In this document: piece after piece, positions 26,302 through 37,900 of the stretch
Layout: each line of letters opens with the position of its first letter
Position numbering within the stretch: position 1 is the first letter of the stretch
NCBI RefSeq assembly: GCF_011386835.1
Contig: NC_088799.1
Coordinates: forward strand, 74,481,302-74,545,301
DNA: 64,000 bases
Direction: 5' to 3'
Source: Chrysemys picta bellii
Taxonomy: Eukaryota > Chordata > Testudines > Emydidae
Notes under the pieces: generated by a model
Seen by the model: the letters and a program-made list of their open reading frames with translations, nothing else
Databases searched by the model: none
What the model was told of the DNA's origin: nothing
Made by a program: the position numbers and the translations under genes

Positions 26302-29300
26302 CCTTGTTACCAACCAAAATGAACATTTGCAGAAAATGAATGCATTTGCATATTTGCTGTGTATAAAAGGGGCCCACAAGCTTCTGAACACCCCTCATTG
26401 AAAATTCTTTCAGTTCTGCAAACATCATTTGGGGAGATTTCCAAAAGCTGGCCTCTGCTTTTGTACCCATGAACTAAAGGTGCAGTAACTGAGGGTGCAA
26501 GTTTGTACTTGCATCCATTTGTACCCACAGTTAACGTCATTTGGACAGCTACATAACTGATTTGGAAATGGAAAAAAAGGTAAGATTGGTGGCTTGTCTG
26601 AAGATATATAAAGATGGCTCTGTACATGACATTCAAGATTGGTGTGTGAGAATGGGAATCTTTGGTAAACTCTTTGGTCCTAGAAATGAGAAGTTACTAG
26701 AATTTCCAACATTTATTGTACAGTCAAGGGAAAAATAAATAATTTTTGAAAAGGAATTACAATTATTAGTTTATTTATTTTTACTTTTATTTTAACCTTA
26801 TGCAAACTCTAAAGAAAAGGGCATCCATTCAATGCAAAAACTACACTGAAAAGAGTTTCATTTACTTCTGCCACTTTTGGTGGTTTTCAAATCACATTTA
26901 TTTAGTGTTTATTTTTTCTTGTTGTTGTGTGAAAGTCCCATACAAACAACAGAGGGAAACTGACTATGCATGGAATACAGTAAAAGTACCTTTACACAAA
27001 GTGTTGCCCAGTGCAATGAGTTTGCAAACTGGGGGATGGGGAGGGGAAGAAATATTTTCCCATCCTATGACAGAGAAAATCAGAGGCAGACTTATGGCTC
27101 CACTTGTTAATAAGCTTTGACAAAAGAATTATGAATGAGCCCCCTCATCCCTTTGACTAAACCCCAGTTTGCCCCTCTTCAATTCTTTTATCAACTTGAC
27201 CAGGAAGTATGGCGTCATCACTGCAGTTCTCCACTCTATCAACTTCCTCCACTCTACTTTCTAATTCTCTTATTTCCCTCTTTTTTACACCAGTCAAAAG
27301 GCAGACAGAGGAGATGGAAAGAACCAAGACAGCAGATTCATCTTCGGGATCCAAGAGCAGAGGGAGAGATCAGAAGAGATGGAATATTCCATTCTACACC
27401 TTATTCTCCTGTTAAAGGCAAAGCCCTGTGAACAGAAGATGCTGCTTCTCTCACTATCCCTTCTCCTGATAGGGATAGTGAGAGAAGGAAATCAGAAAGA
27501 GTAGGGATGGTATTGTTGGCTCCTTGGTGTCTTTGCCACCCAGGATTCTTTGGTGAACCAAGCTTAGACTCTGTTTAACCTTCCTGCCTAAAATTAAGTG
27601 CCAGGAAATTGAAAGGAGCTGTTTCATAGCTGAGTATCTCTTCACAAAGGTTGCAGATTGCCTGATTAGAAGCAGAACTTTGACCTATTCCTGTACAGAA
27701 GCCCTTCACTAGATGACCACTAGAAGAGGTATGAACAATTGTTTCTGCTTATTGCAAAACATCTTGACTGGATTAAAAAGTAGCTATATTTACCAACTGT
27801 CCCAACTCTTTCTGTTGCAGGACAGCAGGAGGAGTCTATGACAAATACAATTAATGGTAAGTAGTTTTCCTTTTTATCTTCCAGTCTTAATAATCTTGTA
27901 CTGATAGTTGCTAAACATTTCCAGATTTTTTTTTAATTTTCCAAAGCAGTTTTAATTAATAGCAATTCACTATAGACACTTTAAAAACTGTATTCCTCTT
28001 TTTAAAATCATTTTTAGAACTAGGGCCCTGATCCTCATCCCAAAGAAGTTAATGAGAGTAGAATCTAGCCTGAAAAGAACTTTAGGCTGTCAAAAAACCC
28101 TACATTTACTAGCGAATTCAACCTGACTCTGGCATTGTAGCGTGATCCTAGACCTTTGTGATTTTTCAAATTGCCAGCATTGCACAGAACAAGGAAACTA
28201 TCTCAGTCACTAACATGGATTCGTACTGGCATAATTTTGAGGATCACTTGTAATACAATACTACCATCTAATTGTAAATAGCTAACCATAGGCACAATGT
28301 GCACAATGAGCTTTAATTAAGGGTGCAGTTGTAGTCTTAACTCAGTGTGCCCTTGCTTTTGATGTAGTTAAATGCATTTTGTTTAATCATATGGAAATAT
28401 GTTTGTTGCAGATACTGGAATTTAAGTGTTCTGACTTTGTTTTAGCGCAAGCAAAGCAATAATATAAAAAAGAATATTTGGAACGTTTAAATTATGGCAT
28501 GTCCTGTTTTTTCTGCTTATATTTATTACGTAGTTCAGAGACAAAGTTTGCAGAAGTTTATCCTCATATTAAAAAAATTATCCTACAAAGATAAAATTAA
28601 CCAAAATTTAAGTTCTACATTCTTACATTTCTAAAACATACAGTTGAGACATTTAACATTGCCAGTTTAATTTTTTTCAGCACATTAAAAGGATCACGTC
28701 ATACGATTATTCAGGCATATTAGGGTACATGAGAACCAATACAGTGATTGCCATTGAAAAAGCCAACATTTTCCAAGAATTACATATGTCAGTATGAGAG
28801 AGACTGCAGTTATTTCCTAGTTTACATGTGCTGAAATACCGGGCACCTGCGGTACCATCACTTTTTGTACAGTTAACACAACTGAAAGCCCTTTAATCAT
28901 CTTTGGATGCAGAGCACAGATATTACTTCCATAAAATATATGAAATATCTACAGTTTAAAACAATTTAAGGGACTTTTAACTTCAATTTTATATGCTCCT
29001 GACTTGCTAATTTTGACTTGTTAAATGCATATTCATATACAGAGGTCCAAATTCAGCCCTCACTTGTAACACCTGACTTCACTCTACTAGAAGACACTCC
29101 ACCTTGCATTTGGCCCCCACCCAAGAACTATGTTATCATGCCTGTATTTAAGGAAGAGGAAGCTGCTTTGCTTTTCTGAAATGATCTATTTCTAATCATA
29201 CCCTGCTTTCATACTAGTCCCATTTAATTGTGTGTGTGCATGCGCATGCATGTGTGTAAGAGTAGTAGTGCGACTGAACTCATGTGAATAAAGGAAGTGG

Positions 29301-30261
29301 GATCTGACATTTAATCAGTCGAACTAAGTGAGAAATGTATATTGTATGCACTTTGTTCCTTATTTTATTCTTTTCTGGCAATTGGGATGCACAGCATTTT
29401 GTACTTTATTTTTAGTTTTTCACTTCATGTTCTGTGGAGTAGTTGCAATTCTTCATGTTCATGATAAAGAATCACAGATCCCCTATTTTAATACTCCCGA
29501 ACAAGGACCAGGGCAAAGAAATGGCGACATAGATTTTGATCAGCGGGCAAATTCACCACTGGTGTAATTCAGTAGACTTATGCCTGCTGTGCCAGTGATG
29601 AATTAGGGTCAGAGGCCCAAATCCTGAGCTGCCATAAATCAGTTTAGTTGCACTGATGTCCATGGAGCTATGCTGATTTTCATCAGCTGAGGATTGGGGC
29701 CAGAATCTTCAGTGGAATTCCATTCAAAATCCATCAAAACTATTACATAATCAGCTGAAGGGGCTTCTGTTGAATTACTAGCAGCAGGGGAATCTCTCTG
29801 CATAGCAAAGGCTGAGTGGCATCTTGCCTCCACAGTTCTTTCAACAGGGGAGCAAAGACCAGACTGAGCATAGAAATTGAGGCTTCCCACGTTGGTAGTG
29901 CAGAATGCAACCAATAAATTATTCATAGCTAATGCTTATCTTGTTCCTTTGAAAAATCTTATACAGTTGATATTTATCTAATAATTGCATAAAACATCTG
30001 TGAATGAGGGAGTAGAAACTAAACTGATTGGTTCCACCTAACCAATGCATCTTTCAATTACCTGTTTGAGCAAAGGAATGACTCTGGTAAGTTTTCAAAT
30101 AGGTGTGGAATCTGTGACATATAATAATTAAGAAAGATGTCTGATACCAACCCCCCTCTTATTTTGATTAATTAATTAATAATGTATCCGTGCAAAATAT
30201 CAGTTTTGAATTAGCATAAAAACTGTGGGAATCCATCTCCAAAAAAACAAAAAAAAGATTT
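26302..30261. other. intergenic, downstream of DACH2
   Basis: About 4 kb of AT-rich sequence without a gene I can support. It contains a perfect 16-bp inverted repeat at 27445-27487 and short GT/CA-rich runs near 29230. Confidence 0.4.
27445..27487. repeat. perfect 16-bp inverted repeat (hairpin)
   Basis: CTTCTCTCACTATCCC (27445-27460) and its exact reverse complement (27472-27487) surround an 11-nt loop. No T-run, TSD or element context explains it. It could be a small insertion-generated palindrome or an RNA hairpin. Confidence 0.7.
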
Positions 30262-31083
30262 CCAAAGTCAAACAAAAAGTTTTTAATACTGTATTCTTAG
30301 CAAGAACATTTTAACAAAGAATGTGTACTTTAACTTAATATGGTACAACAGAGAAACCATACTTAAAAGTTTCCATTATCTAACACTCTACTGCATATTC
30401 ATTTTTTTATCTTAAAAGACCAAAAGCCAAGCTGAACTGAGCATAAAAAAGCATCAATTATAATCCTCATATTATGTCAGCTATTGGGGTTTAGCTCACA
30501 CTCTTGAATTGGTCATCTAATGAAAGGACAATTTTTACATCATTGTTTTAAAAAATGTACACACATTTTTCTTTAAAACGTAATATATTGAGTATCAGCT
30601 TCAGTAAACAAAGCTTAATTTATAAACACAATTGAAACAGCTCTATGTTGAACAGTTTCAGTGATAAACTGGACTTGTATGATGTACAGCCAGTGAGGAC
30701 ATTTGCGGCTTAATAAAATCATTGTGCCATTGCTATACAGTAATCACTACCTCCTTTAAAAAAAAAGTTAGTTCTTTTGGGGAATAATTCCTTTATGTGC
30801 TTAAAAATACTACAACTTCTTTCTATCTTCTGGGACCTAAAAATGATCAGTTGCAACAGGCTTGGTTTGGTATGGTAAGCTTGTAAAAAGTCTCAGTATA
30901 TCTTAATGACAATACGGCAGTTTTCGATGCAGCAACAGTAAATTGCTTGAAATTGTCCTTCAAGTTTCATGCTACAAATCCTTCACACAGTACTGAAGGC
31001 ATCAAAGGTTGGAAGGGATGTCTTTCATGTACTATATAGTCTTCAAATAGTGATCATTATATATTTTTCAACACTAGCTTCCT
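30262..31083 (-). other. DACH2: probable DACH2 3' UTR
   Basis: The sequence downstream of the DACH2 stop codon on the minus strand is AT-rich and free of recognisable repeats for about 820 nt. A poly(A) signal variant ATTAAA lies at 30287-30282. It is followed about 25-40 nt later by a T/GT-rich stretch (TTTTTTTTGTTTTTTTGG), which is the expected layout for cleavage near 30262. The extent is inferred from these signals alone. Confidence 0.45.
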
Positions 31084-31121
31084 TCAGTACATAATAGTAG
31101 GTTTGACGTATGTTCTGTTTT
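31084..31121 (-). CDS. DACH2: DACH2 terminal coding exon
   Basis: A strong acceptor (TTTTTTTCAG, AG at 31123-31122) precedes a 38-nt coding segment. Two bases complete the codon begun by the exon at 46085, giving E, then NRTYVKPTIMY and TGA at 31086-31084. The pattern aa-x-Y-x-K-x-T-x-MY-stop closely resembles the C-terminus of the paralogue DACH1 (LYLKTTVMY, from memory), which supports the assignment. The phase fits exactly: the incoming phase-1 codon is completed and twelve codons follow, including the stop. The exon is far (15 kb) from its upstream neighbour. The human DACH2 C-terminus I recall is different, so this may be one of two alternative endings. Confidence 0.75.
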
Positions 31122-33279
31122 CTGAAAAAAATAAAAAGTTGGTTACATAGTGATTTATATATTTTATAAATGAAACATTTAGGGTTCTTTAACCATGCAG
31201 TTTAAATTATCTGATGTGTAAGTGACAGCTCTTGGTTCAAGTGAGTGTCTTTTACCTCTGGAAAACAGGTGCCCATGTACTTTGGTGATTGGGGCCTTAT
31301 AAGGAACTAGAGATATAGACTCTTAGGTATGTCACAGTTGGAAATAAGCTTAGTATCCAAGCAGATCCACCTATTTGGTTCATTGACTATCCTCCTATAT
31401 ACGGTATGAGTTGTAGACTTTCAAATTGGTTTACAAATGCTTGTAATCCCAGCTATCTCTCATTATAAACAAACATAGTAGAGGCTGGACATTAAATATT
31501 TAAAATATCCACTGCCATGTATCACCTCAGCTCCTGTTGCCATCTGCCGCCCCATCTGACATCTGCCATCCTTTCCATCCTTTAGTCTGAAACCAGCTCC
31601 CTCCTACAAGCCCATCACAGCCCCAGACTCACCCCATCCCCAGTATACCCTCACTTGCTAAATTCCACTTATGACCCCTTTCAGTCAAACCCAGCCCTGA
31701 TCCTCGAGTCATGATCCCTTCTCCCCTCACAGTGTAACTCCCTCTTCATGGCAGCTGTGAGTATCTGGATTGTGCATCCCCTGAAAACTGGTAGCCACTA
31801 TCAATGACTTGACAAATCCCCAAAAGCTGGATTTAATCATATCTCTAATTTTTACCCCCCATAGGACAATTTTTAAACCAAAGGGGGAATAGTTTTAGTT
31901 CTGAACTTAAAAGTCCACTCCATGGCCAAATTCCACACTGACAGTCTGACAGCATTGTATTGCAAGGGATCTGCAAGGCAGATTTTGGTCCTACACATTT
32001 TAAAAAAATGGAGTATTGAGAACAATGTTCCTCTTCCCCTCCAATTCCTGACTGACTTACCCCCTCTTTGTACCTCACACTAATGGGACAGATTCTTATC
32101 TCTGCACTACAGCAGGCTGGCTGCTTTGTAAATCCATTGAAATCAGACACATTGTAGAACCTGGTATGCTTCTAGTGAGACCAAATATGGTTATGGCAAA
32201 GAAGAGAAAAGCCATTGTTCCCTTATTTATAAAATCCTTAAAACTTAAATGACAGTTTTTCCTCCCGCCACAACCTTTAAAAAAAATTAACTTCTGTTTC
32301 AGAGGGTAGAACCATGACGTACTTAATGCAGTGTTCAGAGTACCACAGAAATTAATGTAGTTTATATTGTGCAGAGTAAAATGTGGCTATTACAGACCCA
32401 ACAAAGCCTTCTGCAAAGCAGTGCTATTGAAGAATAAAACTACACTGAAAATCAACATGGTAACAGCAGTAAATCAATATGTGTTCCTTAGAAAAATGGT
32501 GTTTCACTCAGAACACCCCCCACACACACACACGTCATTTAATTATTGTCTTTATTTGAAGAGATAAACAGAAATCCACCCACACACATCATAAAAAATT
32601 TGCTTAGGTACAGAGCCTATCATGTGTGATCTTCAGATTCAGCAGCTTTAAGCCCAAAGACAAATAAATGTTAAAATACCCTCAGAAAGCCAAAGTAATA
32701 TGAATCCATATTCCTATCCAATAAACACTGAATCAACAATTCATACAGCTAAACCTACTAGTTCTGATTCTGAAGATGGTAGCAAAATGATAATCTTGAG
32801 TAGCATTCTGTATAATGTTGACAAGTATCCCATTACTGTTTTACATATGCCAATACTGAATACTCATAAGGAAAGAACCAGTATTGACCCACTAACTGAC
32901 ACAGATCCTTGGAGCAATCTCAAAGTTTGCCACATTTCAATTTCAAAATGCATTTCAGCTATAATATGAGTGATTTATCATTTAGCAGTAGCTGTCAAAG
33001 TAAGCTCCTAGATAAAACAAAAACATCTGGAACCATAAACAGAGGAGAGCAGTAGCTGAATTTTAATCCAAATCTGACATGCTCACTTCATTAGGAACGG
33101 GAAACAGCTAATTAGTAATTGAATGTTTCATGTTTTTAAGAGGGCTCCTATTCTCCAAGCAGAGATGATCTAATATATATTTTGGATGTAAACAAGAATA
33201 AAGATCAAGAAGAGCCAGGGAAAAACATCTCCCAAGGAATGTCTGAGAGTCAGGGAACTTCAGCAAGAGTTAAAGAAAT
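31122..33279 (-). other. DACH2 last intron, distal part
   Basis: AT-rich intronic sequence between the acceptor at 31122 and the PLE remnant at 33280. A C-rich stretch at 31520-31740 has no obvious identity. Confidence 0.5.
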
Positions 33280-33545
33280 TATAGCTGTTTCAGTCTGTAT
33301 CAGCAAAAAAAAAAAAAAAAAAAAGTTGCCTTACCAAGTGGTTGAGTCAGTGGCCTTGTTAGCACAGACCCCCCCCAATTGTAAGGCAACTCTCATCTTT
33401 TCATGTGCTGTAATATATACATTGCTTACTGTATTTTTCACGCCATGCATCTGATGAAGTGTGTTTTAGCCCACGAAAGCTTATGCCCAAATAAATTTGT
33501 TAGTCTCTAAGGTGCCACAAGGACTCCTCGTTGTTTTTGCTGATA
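33280..33545 (+). mobile_element. Penelope-like 3' end with inverted head and A20 run
   Basis: The left edge has an inverted PLE head (TAGCTGTTTCAGTCTGTATC) leading into 20 A residues (33305-33324). A direct PLE body follows: GTTGCCTTAC (33325-33334) paired with GTAAGGCAAC (33381-33390), CTGATGA (33451-33457), a hairpin, GAAAGCTTATGC (33475), AATAAATTTGTTAGTCTC, GGTGCCAC, and a truncated head ending TTTTTGCTGATA. The inverted head and the truncated direct head together repeat the fold-back theme of the copies at 35.6 and 48.5 kb. Confidence 0.65.
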
Positions 33546-35140
33546 ACATTTAGTGTCTTATGATTTATAGGAGAAAGTTTGGGGAGTGAGTCAGTAGACA
33601 TGCACATCTTGTGGCTTTTTTTAAAGCAGATTCACAAGAGTTCCTCACACAGCAGGCTGTAGATTATGTCTCTTATTTTAATGTTGTACTTTTAACTAAT
33701 GGATTGGTACTCATCTGGACCTATTGACATAGCAGATATTGATTGTCCTTGAAAATCATAGAAATGCCTTCAAAAGGGCCCTAGTTAAGTCCCAAAGGCT
33801 TAGCTCATAGTGTATATGTGGGAGACCTGATTCAGTAACACAAAAGCTCTGTAATTTGTAAGGAGGTGGCTTCCTTCGTAGTCCCCAAAAGCAAGATTTT
33901 CAAAGGAATGTAGGTGCCTAAAGATGCAAATATGCACTTTTGTAAATTCCACTAGGAATTTGGTGCCTAAGGCTCATTGACTTTCATTTGAGTTAGACAG
34001 CTAACTCACTTTAATGTAGGGCTACTCTACAGCCATCAATATGTCAGTCAGGGTAAGACTGAAGACGTGTGATACCTGTGCCAGTGGAAGGCCCTAGTGT
34101 AGTTGCAATTATACTGGCAAAACTCTGCTTTTTCCATTCTAGTGTGTTTGTCTCATGGTGGATGGTTTGCTGATATCGTTACATCCACACTGGAAGTACT
34201 TTGCGGGTATAGTGTACCAGTATTCCTATTCCAGTAAGACCTGTTCTTAGACACTCTTGAAAAATCCCAAGAGACACTGATCTGCAGCTTTAGGCCCCTG
34301 AATACCTTTTGTTTATCTGTCCGCGAGTGCACATAGCATTCAGAGAGCACATTCACGGGGTTGGGTTTATATGGAGAGCTGGCTGAATACTGGCTTTTCA
34401 GTTAACACGGAATTCCAAAAAATAAAAATAATAATGCACTTTGGATGAACCTGAGAATAAAATGTTTAATTTTATTTTAATTTCACTAGTTTCAGGTCAA
34501 ACAAAACATTTTATTTGACCTGAACCAAAATGTTTTCTTTTGGTTTTTGACTTTTTTTTTTTAAATGTTTTAAATTTTTATGTGGCAAAAGGATAGTAAT
34601 CCAGTCTGAGACACTGCCTCAGGGCAAAAGTTACTTTGTTGAGGGGGAGAGGACATGAAAGATGTCATGAAAGAGTTCCTTCTTCTCACTATAAACAAAT
34701 TAAACAGAAAGCCTTTGTTGTGACATGAGACAGGCTGAAGGGTATCCAAGGATTCGTATACTTTTACAAATACACAAGCATTTCAAAGAGATTTTTGTGG
34801 CTGTTTTTTTTAACATTTCACAAGCCATTCAACAGTGACTTATACAAAATGGACTGAAATGTCTTTTGGTCAGCTAGTCAGTAACTGGAACAATGACGCA
34901 CTAAACCAACCCAGTTAGGAAAATTTGGTTTAAAAATGGCTACAATTTTTATATAGCCATCTCAATAGGAAAAAGAATAGAATTGTGTTTTAAAATTTCT
35001 TAAACTAGCTCCAATTTTGCAACTGTTGTAAATTTGAAAAATAGGTACACTTGGAAGAAAAACATTTTGCTGTGAACAGTTCAGCTAGTTCTCCTCACAT
35101 AGGGAATGGGAGAGGCTGTGTGTAAAAGCACTCCAAATTA
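33546..35140 (-). other. DACH2 intron, nothing recognised
   Basis: AT-rich. One exact 11-bp inverted repeat (TTCAGGTCAAA 34491-34501, TTTGACCTGAA 34514-34524) is present. Confidence 0.45.
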
Positions 35141-35485
35141 CACTGGTCTACAATTTTTGAGAAGTCGTCTGCTTCAGAGATAAAATGTGCTATTTATTAT
35201 GTATTTTGATGTGCTGAATTCAAATATGGCAATTAAAACAACTGATTGGCTACTGTTTCTAAGATATTTAAGTTTTTACATTTTATGTCTATGTATATTG
35301 TGTAGATAGTAGAGTTTTAATAATAAATTGTAAATCTAGGTCTTTTCATGTGTTTATGGTTGCTTTACATGATAATATTTCACCTGTCCTGTTTATGTAA
35401 CACTTTAAAAATCAGCAAAAGGGTCATATAAATAAAATTTATTATGAAACAAAAGGCAAAAACCTATTATGTACATAGTTTAGTC

Positions 35486-37389
35486 CTATTCAGTGTCTAC
35501 TCGGCGCTTCTTGGCTTGTCTCTTGTATTCATTAAATGGAGGTTTCAGAGTAGCAGCCGTGTTAGTCTGTATCCACAAAAAGAACAGGAGTACTTGTGGC
35601 ACCTTAGAGACTAACAAATTTATTAGAGCATAAGCTTTCGTGGACTACAGCAGAAGAAGTGGGCTGTAGTCCACGAAAGCTTATGCTCTAATAAATTTGT
35701 TAGTCTCTAAGGTGCCACAAGTACTCCTGTTCTTTTTTCATTAAATGGAGCATCTCTTGTCACTGTCCAGCAATAGTCTGCAAGCATTGATGGGCTCCAT
35801 TTGCCCTGATAGCGTTTCTCCATTGTTGCAATGTCCTGGTGAAATCGCTCGCCGTGCTCATCGCTCACTGCTCTGCAGTTCGGTGGAAAAAAATCTAGAT
35901 GAGAGTGCAAAAAATGTATCTTTAGTGACATGTTGCAATCAAGGCTTTTGTATGCCTTGAGGAGGTTTTCCACCAACAACCTGTAGTTGTCTGCCTTGTT
36001 GTTTCTGAGAAAATTTATTGCCACTAACTGGAAGACTTTCCATGCCGTCTTTTCCTTGCCACGCAGTGCATGGTCAAATGCATCATCTCGAAGAAGTTCA
36101 CGAATCTGAGGACCAACAAAGACACCTTCCTTTATCTTAGTTTCACTTAATCTTGGAAATTTTCCATGGAGGTACTTGAAAGCTGCTTGTGTTTTGTCAA
36201 TGGCCTTGACAAAGTTCTTCATCAGACCCAGCTTGATGTGTAAGGGTGGTAACAAAATGTTCCTTGATTCAACAAGTGGTGGATGCTGAACACTTTTCCT
36301 CCCAGGCTCCAATGACTGTCGGAGTGGCCAATCTTTCTTGGTGTAGTGGGAATCTCTTGCACGACTATCCCATTCGCAGAGAAAACAGCAGTACTCTGTG
36401 TATCCAGTCTGCACACCAAGCAAGACAGCAACAACCTTCAAATGGCCACAAAGCTGCCACTGATGTTGGTCATAGTTTATGCACCTCAAAAGTTGTTTCA
36501 TGTTGTCATAGGTTTCCTTCATATGGACTGCATGACCAACTGGAATTGATGGCAAAACATTGCCATTATGCAGTAAAACAGCTTTAAGACTCGTCTTCGA
36601 TGAATCAATGAACAGTCTCCACTCATCTGGATCGTGAACGATGTTGAGGGCTGCCATCACACCATCGATGTTGTTGCAGGCTACAAGATCACCTTCCATG
36701 AAGAAGAATGGGACAAGATCCTTTTGACGGTCACGGAACATGGAAACCCTAACATCACCTGCCAAGAGATTCCACTACTGTAGTCTGGAGCCCAACAGAT
36801 CTGCCTTACTCTTGGGTAGTTCCAAATCCCTGACAAGGTCATTCAGTTCACCTTGTGTTAGGAGGTGTGGTTCAGAGGAGGAGGATGGGAGAAAATGTGG
36901 GTCCTGTGACATTGATGGTTCAGGACCAGAAGTTTCATCCTCTTCCTCTTCCTCGTCTGACTCAAGTGAGAATGACTCTGGTGCATCAGGAACCGGCAGT
37001 CCTTCTCCGTGGGGTACTGGGCGTATAGCTGATGGAATGTTTGGATAATGCCCAGTCCACTTTTTCTTCTTTGACACACCTTTCCCAACTGGAGGCACCA
37101 TGCAGAAGTAACAATTGCTGGTCTGATCTGTTGGCTCTCTCCAAATCATTGGCACTGCAAAAGGCATAGATTTCCTTTTCCTGTTCAACCACTGGTGAAG
37201 ATTTGTTGCACAAGTGTTGCAGCATATGTGTGGGGCCCACCTCTTGTCCTGATCTCCAATTTTGCAGCCAAAATAAAGGTGATAGGCTTTCTTAACCATA
37301 GTGGTTATACTGCGCTTTTGTGATGCAAAAGTCACTTCACCACAAACATAGCAGAAGTTATCTGCATTGTTCACACAAGTACGAGGCAT
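35486..37389 (-). pseudogene. putative transposase, 564 codons, one stop and one insertion
   Basis: The ATG at 37389 opens MPRTCVNNADNFCYVCG. Cys residues at 13, 16, 42, 56, 57, 60, 93 and 96 suggest an N-terminal zinc-binding region. An acidic Ser/Glu linker lies at about residues 140-172. A catalytic-looking core follows: LFIDSSKTSLKAVLLHNGN (Asp 262), YCCFLCEWDSRARDSHY (about 333-349) and SDEHGERFHQDI (Glu 511 or 514). This resembles an RNase-H-fold DDE arrangement by eye. The C-terminus, YKRQAKKRRVDTE with the stop at 35488-35486, is a likely nuclear localisation signal. The only damage is TAG at 36777-36775 (a Gln codon by inference) and the PLE insertion. Subtracting that 209-bp insertion leaves exactly 565 codons, so there is no net frameshift. 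As I remember, similar proteins are annotated as uncharacterised in many vertebrates and arthropods. Confidence 0.8.
35542..35736. mobile_element. Penelope-like fold-back inserted in the transposase gene
   Basis: A 14-bp target duplication (TTCATTAAATGGAG at 35528-35541 and 35737-35750) brackets 195 bp. Two perfect 75-bp inverted arms (35577-35651 and 35663-35737, the last base shared with the duplication) flank an 11-nt loop. Only the left arm carries the 35-nt head (35542-35576, TTTCAGAGTAGCAGCCGTG). The right arm ends at its T5 run against the duplication. Within the arms are GAAAGCTTATGC and AATAAATTTGTTAGTCTC, the PLE 3'-end signatures. The arms are identical, which points to recent or single-step origin. 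Confidence 0.85.
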
Positions 37390-37521
37390 CTGCTCACTTT
37401 GGCTAAACAGAAATGTGTCCCTTTGCAAAATCAAACACTGACAAATAAGAGAGCACGACACTGTATGATTTCTAGAGCTGATATAGGGCAATTTGTTCAG
37501 CAGAGTGATGTAAGCTTCGTT

Positions 37522-37610
37522 ATGATTGCATCATCTGTGACTTCTAGGAATAACATGATGCAATTCATATCATGTATGATGCAATATCAGCTTCTGATTG
37601 CATCATTCAT
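37522..37610. promoter_or_regulatory. four copies of a palindromic 13-mer upstream of the transposase
   Basis: ATGATTGCATCAT (37522-37534), ATGATGCAATTCAT (37555-37568), ATGATGCAAT (37576-37585) and TGATTGCATCATTCAT (37595-37610) are variants of one near-palindrome in alternating orientation. They lie 130-220 bp before the ATG and inside the right terminal repeat. Clustered subterminal repeats in DNA transposons commonly bind the transposase. They could equally act as promoter elements. Confidence 0.6.
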
Positions 37611-37900
37611 TGTTTTGCCTAAAAGGCAAGTACTGTCCAAACCCAGTCATAGATTTATTCATAGATCCAGTCAAAGATGTATTTTAGTCATTTCTGGTTT
37701 AAATTGAGATCCCTTCCCTTTATAACTCACTTATCCTTCGCCATTCCCAAGTCAAGGGTCGTATATACTGACCCAATAGCATATCTTGAAAACTAGAGCC
37801 AATCAACAATTTTAAGCATAATTTTCGTTCTCAGTGACCCAGAATTAGTAAAGTTTGACTACATTTATTTCAGAAGTATTTTGGCTGTAGAGCAGTGTTA

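Larger units (their letters stand above)
35141..37897 (-). mobile_element. 2.76-kb DNA transposon with long inverted repeats (CACTA/CMC-like ends)
   Basis: The outermost bases are CACTGGTCTACA on the left and TGTAGAGCAGTG on the right. The two flanks align as imperfect inverted repeats of about 120 bp (35141-35267 and 37781-37897), with an inner anchor TGATTGGCT...AAGATAT on both sides. TTA flanks each end (35138-35140, 37898-37900), consistent with a 3-bp duplication. CACTG termini plus 3-bp duplications are typical of CACTA/EnSpm (CMC) elements. The encoded protein does not look like the usual CACTA transposase, so the superfamily is left open. The element sits in the last DACH2 intron in the gene's orientation and is itself interrupted by a PLE fold-back at 35542-35750. 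Confidence 0.8.

Noticed and set aside
33280..33545. Short-spaced repeats resembling an array
   Set aside because: They are inverted PLE pieces and a poly-A run. No CRISPR or satellite array exists in the window.
36740..37048. Ser-rich plus-strand frame
   Set aside because: Antisense of the Glu/Asp-rich linker of the transposase at 35486-37389.
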